Positions 16,746-25,712 of a stretch of DNA of 64,000 nt are shown in pieces. Source of the stretch: Anaerococcus octavius (GTDB lineage: Bacteria; Bacillota; Clostridia; Tissierellales; Peptoniphilaceae); contig NZ_UFTA01000002.1 in the NCBI RefSeq assembly GCF_900445265.1, forward strand, positions 558,001 through 622,000. The letters are read 5' to 3'. The number at the start of each line of letters is the position of its first letter. Position 1 is the first letter of the stretch. The position numbers and the translations under genes are program-made. The notes under the pieces are model-generated. The model saw only the letters and a program-made list of their open reading frames with translations. It did no database searches and was not told the origin of the DNA.

Positions 16746-17177
16746 ATGAAGGAAAAATTAAAAATAGTGACAGATAATAAAATACCTGTTTATGCGACTA
16801 AAGAAGCAGCTGGTATAGACTTATATTGTTCTAACAAAGAAGATATTAAGATAAAAGCAAAAGAAACTGTAAAAATTGATACTGGCTTAAAAGTACAAAT
16901 ACCAAAAGGATACTTTGGAGCTATTTACCCACGTTCATCAACTGGCGTTAAAAAAAAGTTAATGCTTGCTAATACTGTAGGAGTTATAGACTCTGATTAC
17001 AGAGGTGAAATAATTATTTATTTTTATAATTATGGTGATCAAGAACAAGTTATAAAAAACGGGGATAGGCTGGCCCAACTTGTCATACAACCTTATCAAC
17101 AATTAGAAATTGAAGTTGTTGAAAGCCTAAATGAATCTGATAGAGGTGAGGGTGGCTTTGGTTCCACTGGTAGATAA
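16746..17177 (+). CDS. dut: dUTP diphosphatase
   Basis: A trimeric dUTPase of 143 residues that hydrolyses dUTP to dUMP and keeps uracil out of DNA. Motifs are visible: AGIDLYC, PRSSTG, GVIDSDYRGEI, GDRLAQLVI and the C-terminal RGEGGFGSTGR. The stop overlaps the next start (TAATG). AAGGTGA is the ribosome binding site. Confidence 0.96.
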   Translation: MKEKLKIVTDNKIPVYATKEAAGIDLYCSNKEDIKIKAKETVKIDTGLKVQIPKGYFGAIYPRSSTGVKKKLMLANTVGVIDSDYRGEIIIYFYNYGDQEQVIKNGDRLAQLVIQPYQQLEIEVVESLNESDRGEGGFGSTGR

Positions 17178-17713
17178 TGGCTAATAGAAAAGTTAATAAG
17201 AAGTTAAAAAAGAATAAGTATAGGCTAATGATAGCCGTTTTTGCAGTATTAATAGTTTTTCTTATAGGTTTTTTAATTAGAAAACATAATGTTGAAAAGG
17301 CAATTAGCAAATATGATAGTGAGATATTAATTGTTAAAAGTGATGGAAACCAATTGGATTCTTTAACCTTAAAAGAAATTCGAAAATTAGGTGCTGAAAA
17401 AAAATCGGTTTATTTAAATAATGGGCTAGAAAAAGTAGATATAGAAGGTGTAGCTATCGAAAAAATAATAGGGAAGCTAGATGTTAATTTAAAAGATAGA
17501 GCATTTTTAATAGTTGAAGATAACAATGGCAATCAAAAAAGAATATCTATGTCAGCAGCGTTAGAACCTGAAAGAGTTTATTTAGTATATAAAATGGATG
17601 GAGAACCAGTTTTTGATATAAGTCAAAATTATGGAAAAATGCTGATTATTGATACAAATGCTGAATCTACAACATCTTGGGTTAACGATGTAAAAACCTT
17701 GGATATAGAATAA
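17177..17713 (+). CDS. Membrane-anchored protein with a sulfite-oxidase-like (Oxidored_molyb) fold
   Basis: A 178-residue protein. A basic N-terminus is followed by one membrane helix (about residues 17-38). The outside part has features of the molybdopterin-oxidoreductase fold: a LTLKEIRKL start, VDIEGVAIEKIIG, VYLVYKMDGEPV and a WVNDVKTLDI end. The cofactor-binding Cys of true sulfite oxidases is absent, as there is no cysteine at all. It is therefore probably a cofactor-free relative. The fold call is by pattern and uncertain. It is coupled to dut by a one-base overlap. Confidence 0.6.
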   Translation: MANRKVNKKLKKNKYRLMIAVFAVLIVFLIGFLIRKHNVEKAISKYDSEILIVKSDGNQLDSLTLKEIRKLGAEKKSVYLNNGLEKVDIEGVAIEKIIGKLDVNLKDRAFLIVEDNNGNQKRISMSAALEPERVYLVYKMDGEPVFDISQNYGKMLIIDTNAESTTSWVNDVKTLDIE

Positions 17714-17740
17714 AACTCACCCAGAGGGTGAGTTTTTTTT
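17713..17740 (+). terminator. Terminator after the dut unit
   Basis: A 10-bp stem, AAACTCACCC with GGGTGAGTTT, has an AGA loop and a T run. It begins in the stop codon of the upstream gene, and the mutS -10 box follows at once. Confidence 0.93.
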
Positions 17741-17741
17741 A

Positions 17742-17750
17742 TGGTATAAT
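17742..17750 (+). promoter_or_regulatory. Extended -10 promoter for mutS
   Basis: TGGTATAAT (TGnTATAAT) lies 24 bases before the mutS ATG and directly after the terminator. No -35 is visible, since the terminator stem occupies that place. Confidence 0.6.
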
Positions 17751-17773
17751 GTATGCTAGAAGAGGAATAGACT

Positions 17774-20383
17774 ATGAAAGATAATTTTACTTACGAAAAA
17801 CTAACACCTATGTTAAAACACTATGTAGATGTTAAACAAAATTTTAAAGATGCTCTCTTACTTTATAGGGTAGGAGATTTTTATGAAACTTTTTTTGATG
17901 ATGCAATTATAACAAGCAAGGCTCTTGCTCTTACATTAACAGGAAAAGAATGTGGACACGAAAAAAAGGCTCCAATGTGTGGAGTACCACATCATGTTAT
18001 AGATAACTATGTTAGTAAGCTTGTAAAAAAAGGATACAAAGTAGCTCTCTGTGACCAAATAGAGGATCCTAAACAAGCAAAAGGTTTAGTAAAAAGAGCT
18101 ATAACTCGTGTTATAACCCCCGGAACTATTACAGATATGGAATCTTTAGATAATCGTGAAAATAATTATTTGCTATCTATCTTTCAAAATAAATTTGGTC
18201 TATCTCTATCATATTGTGATATATCTACAGGAGCTTTATTTACTATAGAGTTAAAAGGTTCTGATGATTTTATAGCAAAACAATCAATAGATCAAATAGA
18301 AAAAATAAATCCTTCTGAAATTATAATAAATGAAAATTATAGTCTTAAAGATTTATCTAAGTATTTAAATCAAAATACAAATATTTTCAAAAATTATATT
18401 GAAGATGATTTAAAATACGAACAAAGATCAGAAACCATTGTAAACTATCTAGGTGAAGAAAATATTAAAAAAATTGAGAATAAAAGATTATCGATAGTAT
18501 CTTTAGCTAATTTATTAAACTATATTTATAAGTTTTATGATGATAAGCTAAGGCACATCAATAACATAGAAGTTTTAGAAATTTCAAATTACTTAGAACT
18601 TGAAGCAAATACAAGAACTAACTTAGAGCTTCATAGAAATTTAAATAATAACTCCAAAGATGATACTGTTTTAAAAATTTTAGATAGAGCAGATACAGTA
18701 ATGGGGTCTAGAATTATAAACGAATGGTTAGAAAGACCCCTAGTTGATATTGAAAGAATAAATCGAAGACTAGATATTGTAGAATATTTTTATAACAGTC
18801 CAATTGACTCGCAAAATATTTCTAATTATTTAAATGATATTTATGACTTAGAGAGATTGGTAGCTAAAATTTCTTATAAAAGAGCAAATGCTAGAGATCT
18901 AATATCATTAAAAAATTCTCTTAAAAATATTCCTAAACTAAAAAAGTATTTAGAAAAAAGTGAAGATGAAAATATTGCGAATCTTGGTCTAAATATACCT
19001 AATGTAGAAAATCTCTATGAAATATTAAGAAATTCTATAGTTGATGATCCACCTATTTCTATTACTGAAGGTGGAATAATAAAAGAATCTTTTAGTGAAG
19101 ACCTAGATATTTTAAAAAATGAATCAGAAGGTGCATTAAATAAACTTACACAGTATGAATCTGAACAGCGAGATAAAACAGGGATAAAAAATTATAAGAT
19201 AGTATTTAATAAGAATAATGGTTATTCTATAGAAATAACCAAAAGTAATTTAGATAAAGTTCCTGATAATTATATACGAAAACAAACTTTAAAAAATCAA
19301 GAAAGATATACCACAGAAACATTAGAAAATCTGTCAAATCTAATACTTGGTGGCAAAGATAAAGTTAACGATTTAGAATATCAAATTTTTAATCAAATTC
19401 GTGATGAAATATTAGATCAAACACTAATGCTACAATCTCTTGCAAAAATGATTGCAAATATCGATGGTCTTAATACCCTTGCTAGGGTAGCTGTCTTAAA
19501 TAATTATGTAAGACCCAGACTTACTAATAAAAATGAAATAACAATTAGAGATGGCAGGCATCCAGTTATTGAAGATAATCTTAAAGAGAATGAATTTATT
19601 GCTAATGATACAAAAATCGGTCAAGCAGATAATTTGATACAAATAATTACTGGTCCAAATATGGCTGGTAAGTCTACTTATATGAGGCAGATGGCAATTA
19701 TAATAATATTAGCACAAATGGGTTCATTTGTACCTGCTTCTTTTGCTGAAATAGGAGTATGTGATAAAGTATTTACTCGTATAGGAGCCAGTGATAATAT
19801 TTCAAAAGGTGAATCTACCTTTATGCTAGAGATGAATGAAGTATCAAATATATTAAAAAATGCTACGTCACATTCATTCGTTATTTTAGATGAAGTAGGT
19901 AGAGGTACATCATCAGATGATGGTCTGAGTATAGCTATGTCTTTAGTAGAATATATATCTAAAAAAACTAGATTTAAGACGGTATTTGCAACTCATTTCC
20001 ATGAGCTGACAATTTTAGAGAACGAACTAGATAATGTAAAAAATCTAAAAATTGAAATTTTAAAAGAAGATAATAACCTTGTATTTTTAAGGAAAATAAA
20101 AGAAGGAAAATCAGATCGCAGTTATGGGATAGAAGTTGCTAAACTAAGCGGATTGCCTGATGAGCTTATCAAAAACGCTCAGAAATTTATGAAAAAAATA
20201 GATGAAGATAAATTAATAAACTTGGATAAATCAAACAACATAAAGAACACAATGAGTGAGATAAGTGATTATAAAATAAATGAGATTAAAGATATATCAT
20301 CAAATGTCAATATAAATGAACTTACTCCTATAGAAGCAATTAATAAACTAAATGATTTAGTTGAAAGGATAAATCAATTATAA
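17774..20383 (+). CDS. mutS: DNA mismatch repair protein MutS
   Basis: An 869-residue mismatch-binding ATPase. The N-terminal FYETFFDDA region belongs to mismatch domain I. The C-terminal ATPase has Walker A GPNMAGKSTYMRQ and Walker B FVILDEVGRGTSSDDG. Length is normal and no motif is damaged. It overlaps mutL by one base. Note that the partner MutL is abnormal. Confidence 0.97.
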   Translation: MKDNFTYEKLTPMLKHYVDVKQNFKDALLLYRVGDFYETFFDDAIITSKALALTLTGKECGHEKKAPMCGVPHHVIDNYVSKLVKKGYKVALCDQIEDPKQAKGLVKRAITRVITPGTITDMESLDNRENNYLLSIFQNKFGLSLSYCDISTGALFTIELKGSDDFIAKQSIDQIEKINPSEIIINENYSLKDLSKYLNQNTNIFKNYIEDDLKYEQRSETIVNYLGEENIKKIENKRLSIVSLANLLNYIYKFYDDKLRHINNIEVLEISNYLELEANTRTNLELHRNLNNNSKDDTVLKILDRADTVMGSRIINEWLERPLVDIERINRRLDIVEYFYNSPIDSQNISNYLNDIYDLERLVAKISYKRANARDLISLKNSLKNIPKLKKYLEKSEDENIANLGLNIPNVENLYEILRNSIVDDPPISITEGGIIKESFSEDLDILKNESEGALNKLTQYESEQRDKTGIKNYKIVFNKNNGYSIEITKSNLDKVPDNYIRKQTLKNQERYTTETLENLSNLILGGKDKVNDLEYQIFNQIRDEILDQTLMLQSLAKMIANIDGLNTLARVAVLNNYVRPRLTNKNEITIRDGRHPVIEDNLKENEFIANDTKIGQADNLIQIITGPNMAGKSTYMRQMAIIIILAQMGSFVPASFAEIGVCDKVFTRIGASDNISKGESTFMLEMNEVSNILKNATSHSFVILDEVGRGTSSDDGLSIAMSLVEYISKKTRFKTVFATHFHELTILENELDNVKNLKIEILKEDNNLVFLRKIKEGKSDRSYGIEVAKLSGLPDELIKNAQKFMKKIDEDKLINLDKSNNIKNTMSEISDYKINEIKDISSNVNINELTPIEAINKLNDLVERINQL

Positions 20384-22185
20384 TGCCAATAATGAAGCTA
20401 GATAACAGGACAATTGAACAAATTGCAGCAGGCGAAGTAATTGAATCTCCGGTTTCTGTTGTTAAAGAATTAGTAGAAAATTCTATAGATGCCGGAGCTA
20501 AAAATATAGTAGTAGAAATAAAAAAAGGCGGCAAATCTTATATTAGAGTTACAGATGACGGAGTGGGCATAGCAAATGATCAAATGTCATTAGCTTTTCA
20601 AAAACATACTACATCTAAAATCAAAAATTTTTCGGACCTATATGATATATACTCATTAGGTTTTAGAGGTGAAGCACTATCAAGCATAGCATCAGTAAGC
20701 CATGTATTAGCAATTTCTAAAAGTGAAGATGATGAAATTGGTAAAAAATTAGAAATAAAAAATACAAATCCAACTGAATCATCAATTGCTACAAATAATG
20801 GAACAAGTATCGAAGTTATGGATTTATTTAATAATGTACCTGTGAGAAAAAAATTTCTTAAATCTGATATAGCTGAATCTAATGCCGTATCTAAATTGAT
20901 GTACTCCTTAGCAATTGCTTACAATAATACATCAATAAAATATATTAAAGATGGTAGAGTAGAGTTTAAAACTATATCCCAAGATCCCCTAGATATAAAA
21001 ATAGCAAATCTTTTAGATGATAATCTAAAGGATAATCTTATAGAAATAAATGATAAAAATAATTTATATCAAATAGAAGGATATGTTTGCAAATCTAATT
21101 ATTATAGAGCTAGTAGATTATTACAATATATTTATGTAAATAACAGACTTATAGATAGTAGTATTATTACAAAAACTATAGAAAAACAATATAGATCATT
21201 TATTCCACAAGGAAGATTTCCTGCCTTTTTTATTTTTATAAATACAAATCCTAAAAACATTGATGTAAATGTTCATCCCAATAAAAAAACAATAAAATTT
21301 TCTTATGAAGATGAGCTCTTAGATTTAATTGACAACGCCATTTATAAAGTTTTAAATAAAAACTTAGAGCCAAATAAAATAAATCTTAAAGAAAAAAATA
21401 AAGATAAGATTCCAGACTTATCAAACTATCAAAATCTTTTAGATAATTATAGTGGATTTAGTATAGTTAGAGAAGAAAAATCTAGCTACGAGGATAATAA
21501 TTTTTTTAATGAGAAAACTAATATAAATGTAAATAAATCAACAAATAACAAAGACAAAGAAAATATAAATAATAAAAAAAATACCACTGAATACAAAGCT
21601 TTTGAAAATACATTTATTAAAAGTAATTCATTTTTGTATCTAACAAATATTTTTGATAGATATACAATATTTAAAACTAATGAAAATAAAATATATATTA
21701 TGGACAATCGTAGAGCTGACCAAGCTCTTAAATTTAGTAAATATATATCGGAAGTAGAAAATTCCAAACCTGATTCTCAGATACTGCTACAACCACTAAT
21801 TATAAAATTAAGATCAGAAGAAAAAAGCTTATATAATAATAAAATGGAATTTATATTAAGTCTTGGTTTTGATATAGAAGTATTTGGAGAAAATCAGTTA
21901 ATTGTTAGAGCTGTTCCTCAGATTTTTGAACAAACAGTAAGCGAAAATCTTATAAAAGAATTGATTGACATGAATATAAGTAGTAAAAGTGAGTTTTTTT
22001 ATAAAGATATCTATAAACTAATAAAACAGAATTCCTTTAGAAAAGGTGATAGATTAAATAAAGAAACTGCCGAAAAATTAATAGATGATTTATTTAAATT
22101 AGATAATCCTTTTAAAAGTTATGATGGAAAAACAGTTATTTTAGAAATAGAAGAAGATACTTTGGAGAAATATTTTGACAGATAA
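20383..22185 (+). CDS. mutL: DNA mismatch repair protein MutL with degenerate endonuclease site
   Basis: A 600-residue MutL. The N-terminal GHKL ATPase is intact (AAGEVIESP, DAGA, DDGVGI, GFRGEALSSIASV). The C-terminal dimer domain is recognisable, but its nuclease motifs are lost. At residues 441-452 DNRRADQALKFS replaces DQHAxxERxxYE. At 579-584 SYDGKT replaces CPHGRP, and the Cys of the ACR motif is absent. A Firmicute MutL normally nicks DNA with these residues; this one probably cannot. The linker (about 340-410) is Asn/Lys-rich. Confidence 0.93.
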   Translation: MPIMKLDNRTIEQIAAGEVIESPVSVVKELVENSIDAGAKNIVVEIKKGGKSYIRVTDDGVGIANDQMSLAFQKHTTSKIKNFSDLYDIYSLGFRGEALSSIASVSHVLAISKSEDDEIGKKLEIKNTNPTESSIATNNGTSIEVMDLFNNVPVRKKFLKSDIAESNAVSKLMYSLAIAYNNTSIKYIKDGRVEFKTISQDPLDIKIANLLDDNLKDNLIEINDKNNLYQIEGYVCKSNYYRASRLLQYIYVNNRLIDSSIITKTIEKQYRSFIPQGRFPAFFIFINTNPKNIDVNVHPNKKTIKFSYEDELLDLIDNAIYKVLNKNLEPNKINLKEKNKDKIPDLSNYQNLLDNYSGFSIVREEKSSYEDNNFFNEKTNINVNKSTNNKDKENINNKKNTTEYKAFENTFIKSNSFLYLTNIFDRYTIFKTNENKIYIMDNRRADQALKFSKYISEVENSKPDSQILLQPLIIKLRSEEKSLYNNKMEFILSLGFDIEVFGENQLIVRAVPQIFEQTVSENLIKELIDMNISSKSEFFYKDIYKLIKQNSFRKGDRLNKETAEKLIDDLFKLDNPFKSYDGKTVILEIEEDTLEKYFDR

Positions 22186-23122
22186 TGTTATAATTATTAC
22201 CGGACCTACTGCAAGTGGTAAAAGCGATATTGCAATTAATGTTGCAAAAGCTTTTGATGGAGAGATAATCTCTGCAGATAGCCAGCAGGTTTATAGACAA
22301 ATGGATATCGGTACTAATAAGATAAAAAATGATCATTCTATAACTCATCATTTAATCGATATTATAGATCCTAACGAAAATTTTAGTGTTGAGGATTTTT
22401 CAAATAAAGCTACAAATATTATAAGAAAAATAAATGAAAAAGGTAAAGTTGCAATAGTAGCGGGTGGAACAGGTTTTTATATAGATTCCCTTATATTTGA
22501 TATGAATTATGGAAAAGTCAAGCAGAATCCTGAATTTAGAGAAAGATTACAGAATTTAAACGGTAAAAAAGAAAATAATTATTTATATGAAAAATTATTA
22601 GAGATTGATCCTCTAACGGCAAAAAAATATCATCCAAATGAAACAAATAGAATAATAAGATCTCTTGAAATATACAATTCTACTGGTAAAGCTCCATCTG
22701 AAGTAAGAACTGGTGAAAAAAGATTAAATAAAGATATAAATCCAATTCTATTTTTTTTAAATTATAAAGATAGATCGGAAGTTTATCAAAAAATTAACAA
22801 TCGTGTTATAAAAATGATAGATAATGGATTGATTGAAGAGTTTGCAGAAGTAGTAAAGGAATATGATTTAAATCAAGCTTCTCAATCAATGGCAGCTATT
22901 GGTTATAAAGAAATTTTTCCGTTTATAAACGAAGAAATTGATATAGATGAATTGATTGATCTTATTCAAAAAAATACTAGACATTATGCAAAACGTCAAA
23001 TTACATGGATGAAACGTTACTTAAAATACAATTTTGCTCATGAAATTATTATGGATAATTTAGACACAAACGATGCAACAGATATAATTATTAGCACAAT
23101 AAAGGATACATATGAATTTTAA
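22175..23122 (+). CDS. miaA: tRNA dimethylallyltransferase MiaA
   Basis: A 315-residue enzyme that adds dimethylallyl to A37 of tRNAs reading UNN codons. P-loop GPTASGKSDIA, SADSQQVY and GGTGFYID are present. The start is TTG at 22175, with GGAGA 6 bases upstream inside the mutL end. The C-terminal RHYAKRQITWMKR is typical. Confidence 0.95.
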   Translation: MTDNVIIITGPTASGKSDIAINVAKAFDGEIISADSQQVYRQMDIGTNKIKNDHSITHHLIDIIDPNENFSVEDFSNKATNIIRKINEKGKVAIVAGGTGFYIDSLIFDMNYGKVKQNPEFRERLQNLNGKKENNYLYEKLLEIDPLTAKKYHPNETNRIIRSLEIYNSTGKAPSEVRTGEKRLNKDINPILFFLNYKDRSEVYQKINNRVIKMIDNGLIEEFAEVVKEYDLNQASQSMAAIGYKEIFPFINEEIDIDELIDLIQKNTRHYAKRQITWMKRYLKYNFAHEIIMDNLDTNDATDIIISTIKDTYEF

Positions 23123-24389
23123 CGATATATATAATCACTATAATATTGATCCAGCATTTGATGATCTTATTAAAAATGCTGAAAATAATTTAGGAAATGA
23201 TTTTGATAAATTAGAAGAAATATCAGAATTTAATCAGTTAAAGGTATTAAAAGCTTTTAATAAAAATAATTTAAATACACAAGATTTTATTTCTGCGACT
23301 GGTTATGGTTATGCAGATACCGGTAGAGAAAAAGTTGAAAAAATATTTGCAGATGTATTTAAATCTGAAGATGCTCTTGTAAGACCGAGTATTGTAGCTG
23401 GTACTCATGCTTTATCCTTAGTTTTATTTTCCTTACTAAATCATGGTGACAAGATGGTTGCAGTTACAGATGATCCATATGATACTATGCAACAAGTTAT
23501 TGGTATTGTTGGCAATAAAAAAGGTAACTTACTATCAAAAGGAGTTGTGTACGACAAACTTTCATTAGATAACGATAATAAAATAGATTATAAAAATATA
23601 GCTAAAATCATTGATAAAGATACAAAGCTCGCTTTAATACAAAGATCAACTGGTTATACTTTAAGACGTGCTTTTACTATTGATGAAATAAAAAGAGCTG
23701 TTTACGAAATAAAAAAAACAAATCCAAATACAATTGTTTTTGTAGATAATTGCTACGGAGAATTTACAGAAGATAAAGAACCTATAGAAGTAGGTGCTGA
23801 TATAGTAGCTGGATCACTTATTAAAAATTTAGGTGGAGGTATCGCTATAACTGGCGGTTATATTTGCGGTAAGGCTGACTTAATAGAATATTGCGCTAAT
23901 ACCTTGACTGCTCCAGGTATTGGTAAGGATGAAGGTTTAAGTTTTGGTACAACAAGACACGTGCTGCAAGGTTTATACTTTGCTCCTCATATTATAAAAG
24001 AAGCTATAAAAGTAGGATTATTATTTGGTAAAGTCTTTGATAAGCTCGGATATGATGTAATACCAAAAGTTGACGATCCACGTAGTGATATAGTCCAATC
24101 AATTATATTTAAGGATCCAGATAAGGTAATTACTTTTTGTAAAGCTATTCAAGAAGCAGCAACAGTTGATTCAAATTTAGTTCCAGAACCATTTCCTATG
24201 CCAGGTTATGAAGATCCAGTCATAATGGCATCTGGAGGATTTGTTGAAGGTGCTACTTCAGAATTATCAGCCGATGGACCACTACGTGAACCGTATGTAG
24301 CATATTTACAAGGTGGATTGAATTATTACCACGGAAAGCACGCTCTAAAATGCGTTTTAAGCAATTTTAAAAAACTAGGATACATATAG
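23112..24389 (+). CDS. ynbB: PLP-dependent methionine gamma-lyase-like (aluminium resistance/YnbB) protein
   Basis: A 425-residue fold-type I PLP protein of the YnbB family. The PLP lysine is in GSLIKNLGGG, with ISATGYGYADTGRE and FVDNCYGEFTE around the active site. The physiological substrate is not established for the family. It overlaps miaA by 11 bases; many Clostridia have hfq between these two genes, but here there is none. Its last codons lie in the terminator stem. Confidence 0.9.
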   Translation: MNFNDIYNHYNIDPAFDDLIKNAENNLGNDFDKLEEISEFNQLKVLKAFNKNNLNTQDFISATGYGYADTGREKVEKIFADVFKSEDALVRPSIVAGTHALSLVLFSLLNHGDKMVAVTDDPYDTMQQVIGIVGNKKGNLLSKGVVYDKLSLDNDNKIDYKNIAKIIDKDTKLALIQRSTGYTLRRAFTIDEIKRAVYEIKKTNPNTIVFVDNCYGEFTEDKEPIEVGADIVAGSLIKNLGGGIAITGGYICGKADLIEYCANTLTAPGIGKDEGLSFGTTRHVLQGLYFAPHIIKEAIKVGLLFGKVFDKLGYDVIPKVDDPRSDIVQSIIFKDPDKVITFCKAIQEAATVDSNLVPEPFPMPGYEDPVIMASGGFVEGATSELSADGPLREPYVAYLQGGLNYYHGKHALKCVLSNFKKLGYI

Positions 24390-24405
24390 GTAGCCTAGTT
24401 TTTTA
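24370..24405 (+). terminator. Bidirectional terminator shared by ynbB and the recombinase gene
   Basis: A 10-bp stem (24370-24379 with 24394-24403) covers the end of ynbB and the stop of the convergent recombinase gene. T runs occur on both strands. Confidence 0.85.
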
Positions 24406-25389
24406 TATTTCTAAATCAGAAAGTGGGTTTTTATTGATTGCATTTTTTAAATCCTCATCTTCAAGATGAGTGTATATTTGAGTGGTGGAAATATTGGTAT
24501 GACCTAATATATCTTTTAATGCTCTAATATCTACATTACCATATTTATACATTAAGGTAGCTGCAGTATGACGGAGTTTATGAGTAGAGTAGATTGATGT
24601 ATCAAAGCCTGCTTTTTTTAAATACTTTTCAATTGTAGATTGAACTGTTCTATTAGAGATTCTTTTTTTTCTTGTAGATACGAATAAGGCATCTACATAC
24701 AAATCTTCTAAGTAATCTTTTCTTATTCTAAGATAATGGTGAATAAGTTTTAATGCATTTTCGGTTAAGTAGATGGTTCGTTCCTTATTTCCTTTACCAA
24801 TTATTGTAAAATGATCATTTTCGATATCTGAAACATTTATACTAACAAGTTCTGATAAACGCATACCTGTAGTTAAAAAAGTAAAAACTATTGCCATATC
24901 ACGAGCCCTTAGAAAATCATTTTTTTCTGTATTTATAGCATCTAATAGTTTCTCGGTTTCATCTAAAGTGAGGTAGACTGGCTGTCTTTTGCTAATTTTT
25001 GGATTTTTTAGTTTCACTGTTATATTTTTATCAATAACTTCAATTTCTTGGTATAAATAATTGTAAAAAGACTTGATAGCTGATATTTTCCTAGATCTTG
25101 TGGTAGAATTATCATTTTTTTCGTTATCGAGGTAGGATAAATAAGCATAAAAGTCAGTTATTTTCAGTTCTTGTAAGAATTTTGCGTTTATAATTTTATT
25201 GATTTCATTAGATTTAAATTCTTTTTCATAAAGATTTATATCTCCGAAATATGTTTTTCTTATAATTTGATATTCAAAAAATACTAGTAGATCATAAGAA
25301 TATTCTTTTATGGTCTTTGGAGAAAGTCCTCGTATTGATTTTAAATAACTTAAATAATCGGTAAGTATTATGGGTTTTTGTTCAATCAT
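24403..25389 (-). CDS. Tyrosine recombinase, XerC/XerD-like
   Basis: A 328-residue site-specific recombinase. The N-terminal SAM-like DNA-binding domain covers about 1-125. The catalytic domain has Arg in TGMRLSEL, Lys in GKGNKERTIYL, HKLRH, LGHTNI and the Tyr nucleophile in TTQIYTH. All active residues are present. It is longer than standard XerC/D (about 300) because of extra sequence near residues 45-70. It stands alone with no phage genes, so a chromosome dimer resolution role is likely; a perfect inverted repeat lies 84 bases upstream. AAAGGAA precedes the ATG. Confidence 0.9.
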   Translation of the reverse strand: MIEQKPIILTDYLSYLKSIRGLSPKTIKEYSYDLLVFFEYQIIRKTYFGDINLYEKEFKSNEINKIINAKFLQELKITDFYAYLSYLDNEKNDNSTTRSRKISAIKSFYNYLYQEIEVIDKNITVKLKNPKISKRQPVYLTLDETEKLLDAINTEKNDFLRARDMAIVFTFLTTGMRLSELVSINVSDIENDHFTIIGKGNKERTIYLTENALKLIHHYLRIRKDYLEDLYVDALFVSTRKKRISNRTVQSTIEKYLKKAGFDTSIYSTHKLRHTAATLMYKYGNVDIRALKDILGHTNISTTQIYTHLEDEDLKNAINKNPLSDLEI

Positions 25390-25472
25390 AATATAAAATT
25401 CCTTTCTTTATAATAAAAATGATGTTTTCTAAAAACTTATGATTAAATTTTACCTCTATCAAAATTTTATGC

Positions 25473-25508
25473 AATTATTGCACAAAATTATTATTTTGTG
25501 CAATAATT
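25473..25508. repeat. Perfect inverted repeat with 16-bp arms upstream of the tyrosine recombinase gene
   Basis: Arms 25473-25488 and 25493-25508 pair perfectly around TATT. Read as a recombinase site, it is two 11-bp arms (ATTGCACAAAA and its complement) around a 6-bp centre. It has no adjoining T run, so it is a poor terminator. It could be a dif-like site or a regulator's operator. Confidence 0.6.
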
Positions 25509-25650
25509 TATATCTGTGAATCTCTTTCCTTTTGGGTTTATTTTAAATAATTAAATAAATTTATATAAATATATGTTATCTCTTTTTTATTTGGATATTT
25601 TAAAAATATATAATAAAAATTAGACTAGCTTTATAAAAAATCTATAAATT

Positions 25651-25683
25651 AAAAAAACTGCCAAAAGTCGTTGTTGGCAGTTT
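25651..25683 (-). terminator. Terminator after rny
   Basis: On the minus strand AAACTGCCAA pairs with TTGGCAGTTT, followed by a run of T. Confidence 0.9.
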
Positions 25684-25712
25684 AGTTTGATTTCATTACT
25701 ATTTCTAATAAA

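Larger units (their letters stand above)
25390..25712 (-). other. Intergenic region between rny and the recombinase gene
   Basis: 323 bases, very AT-rich, with no convincing coding sequence. It holds the rny terminator (25651-25683), the inverted repeat at 25473-25508, and probably the recombinase promoter. A TTGATA (minus strand, 25456-25461) is a candidate -35, without a clear -10. Confidence 0.7.

Noticed and set aside
24403-25389. Tyrosine recombinase as sign of a prophage or integrative element
   Set aside because: The genes on both sides are core chromosome, there are no phage or transfer genes, and no direct repeats or tRNA end were seen.
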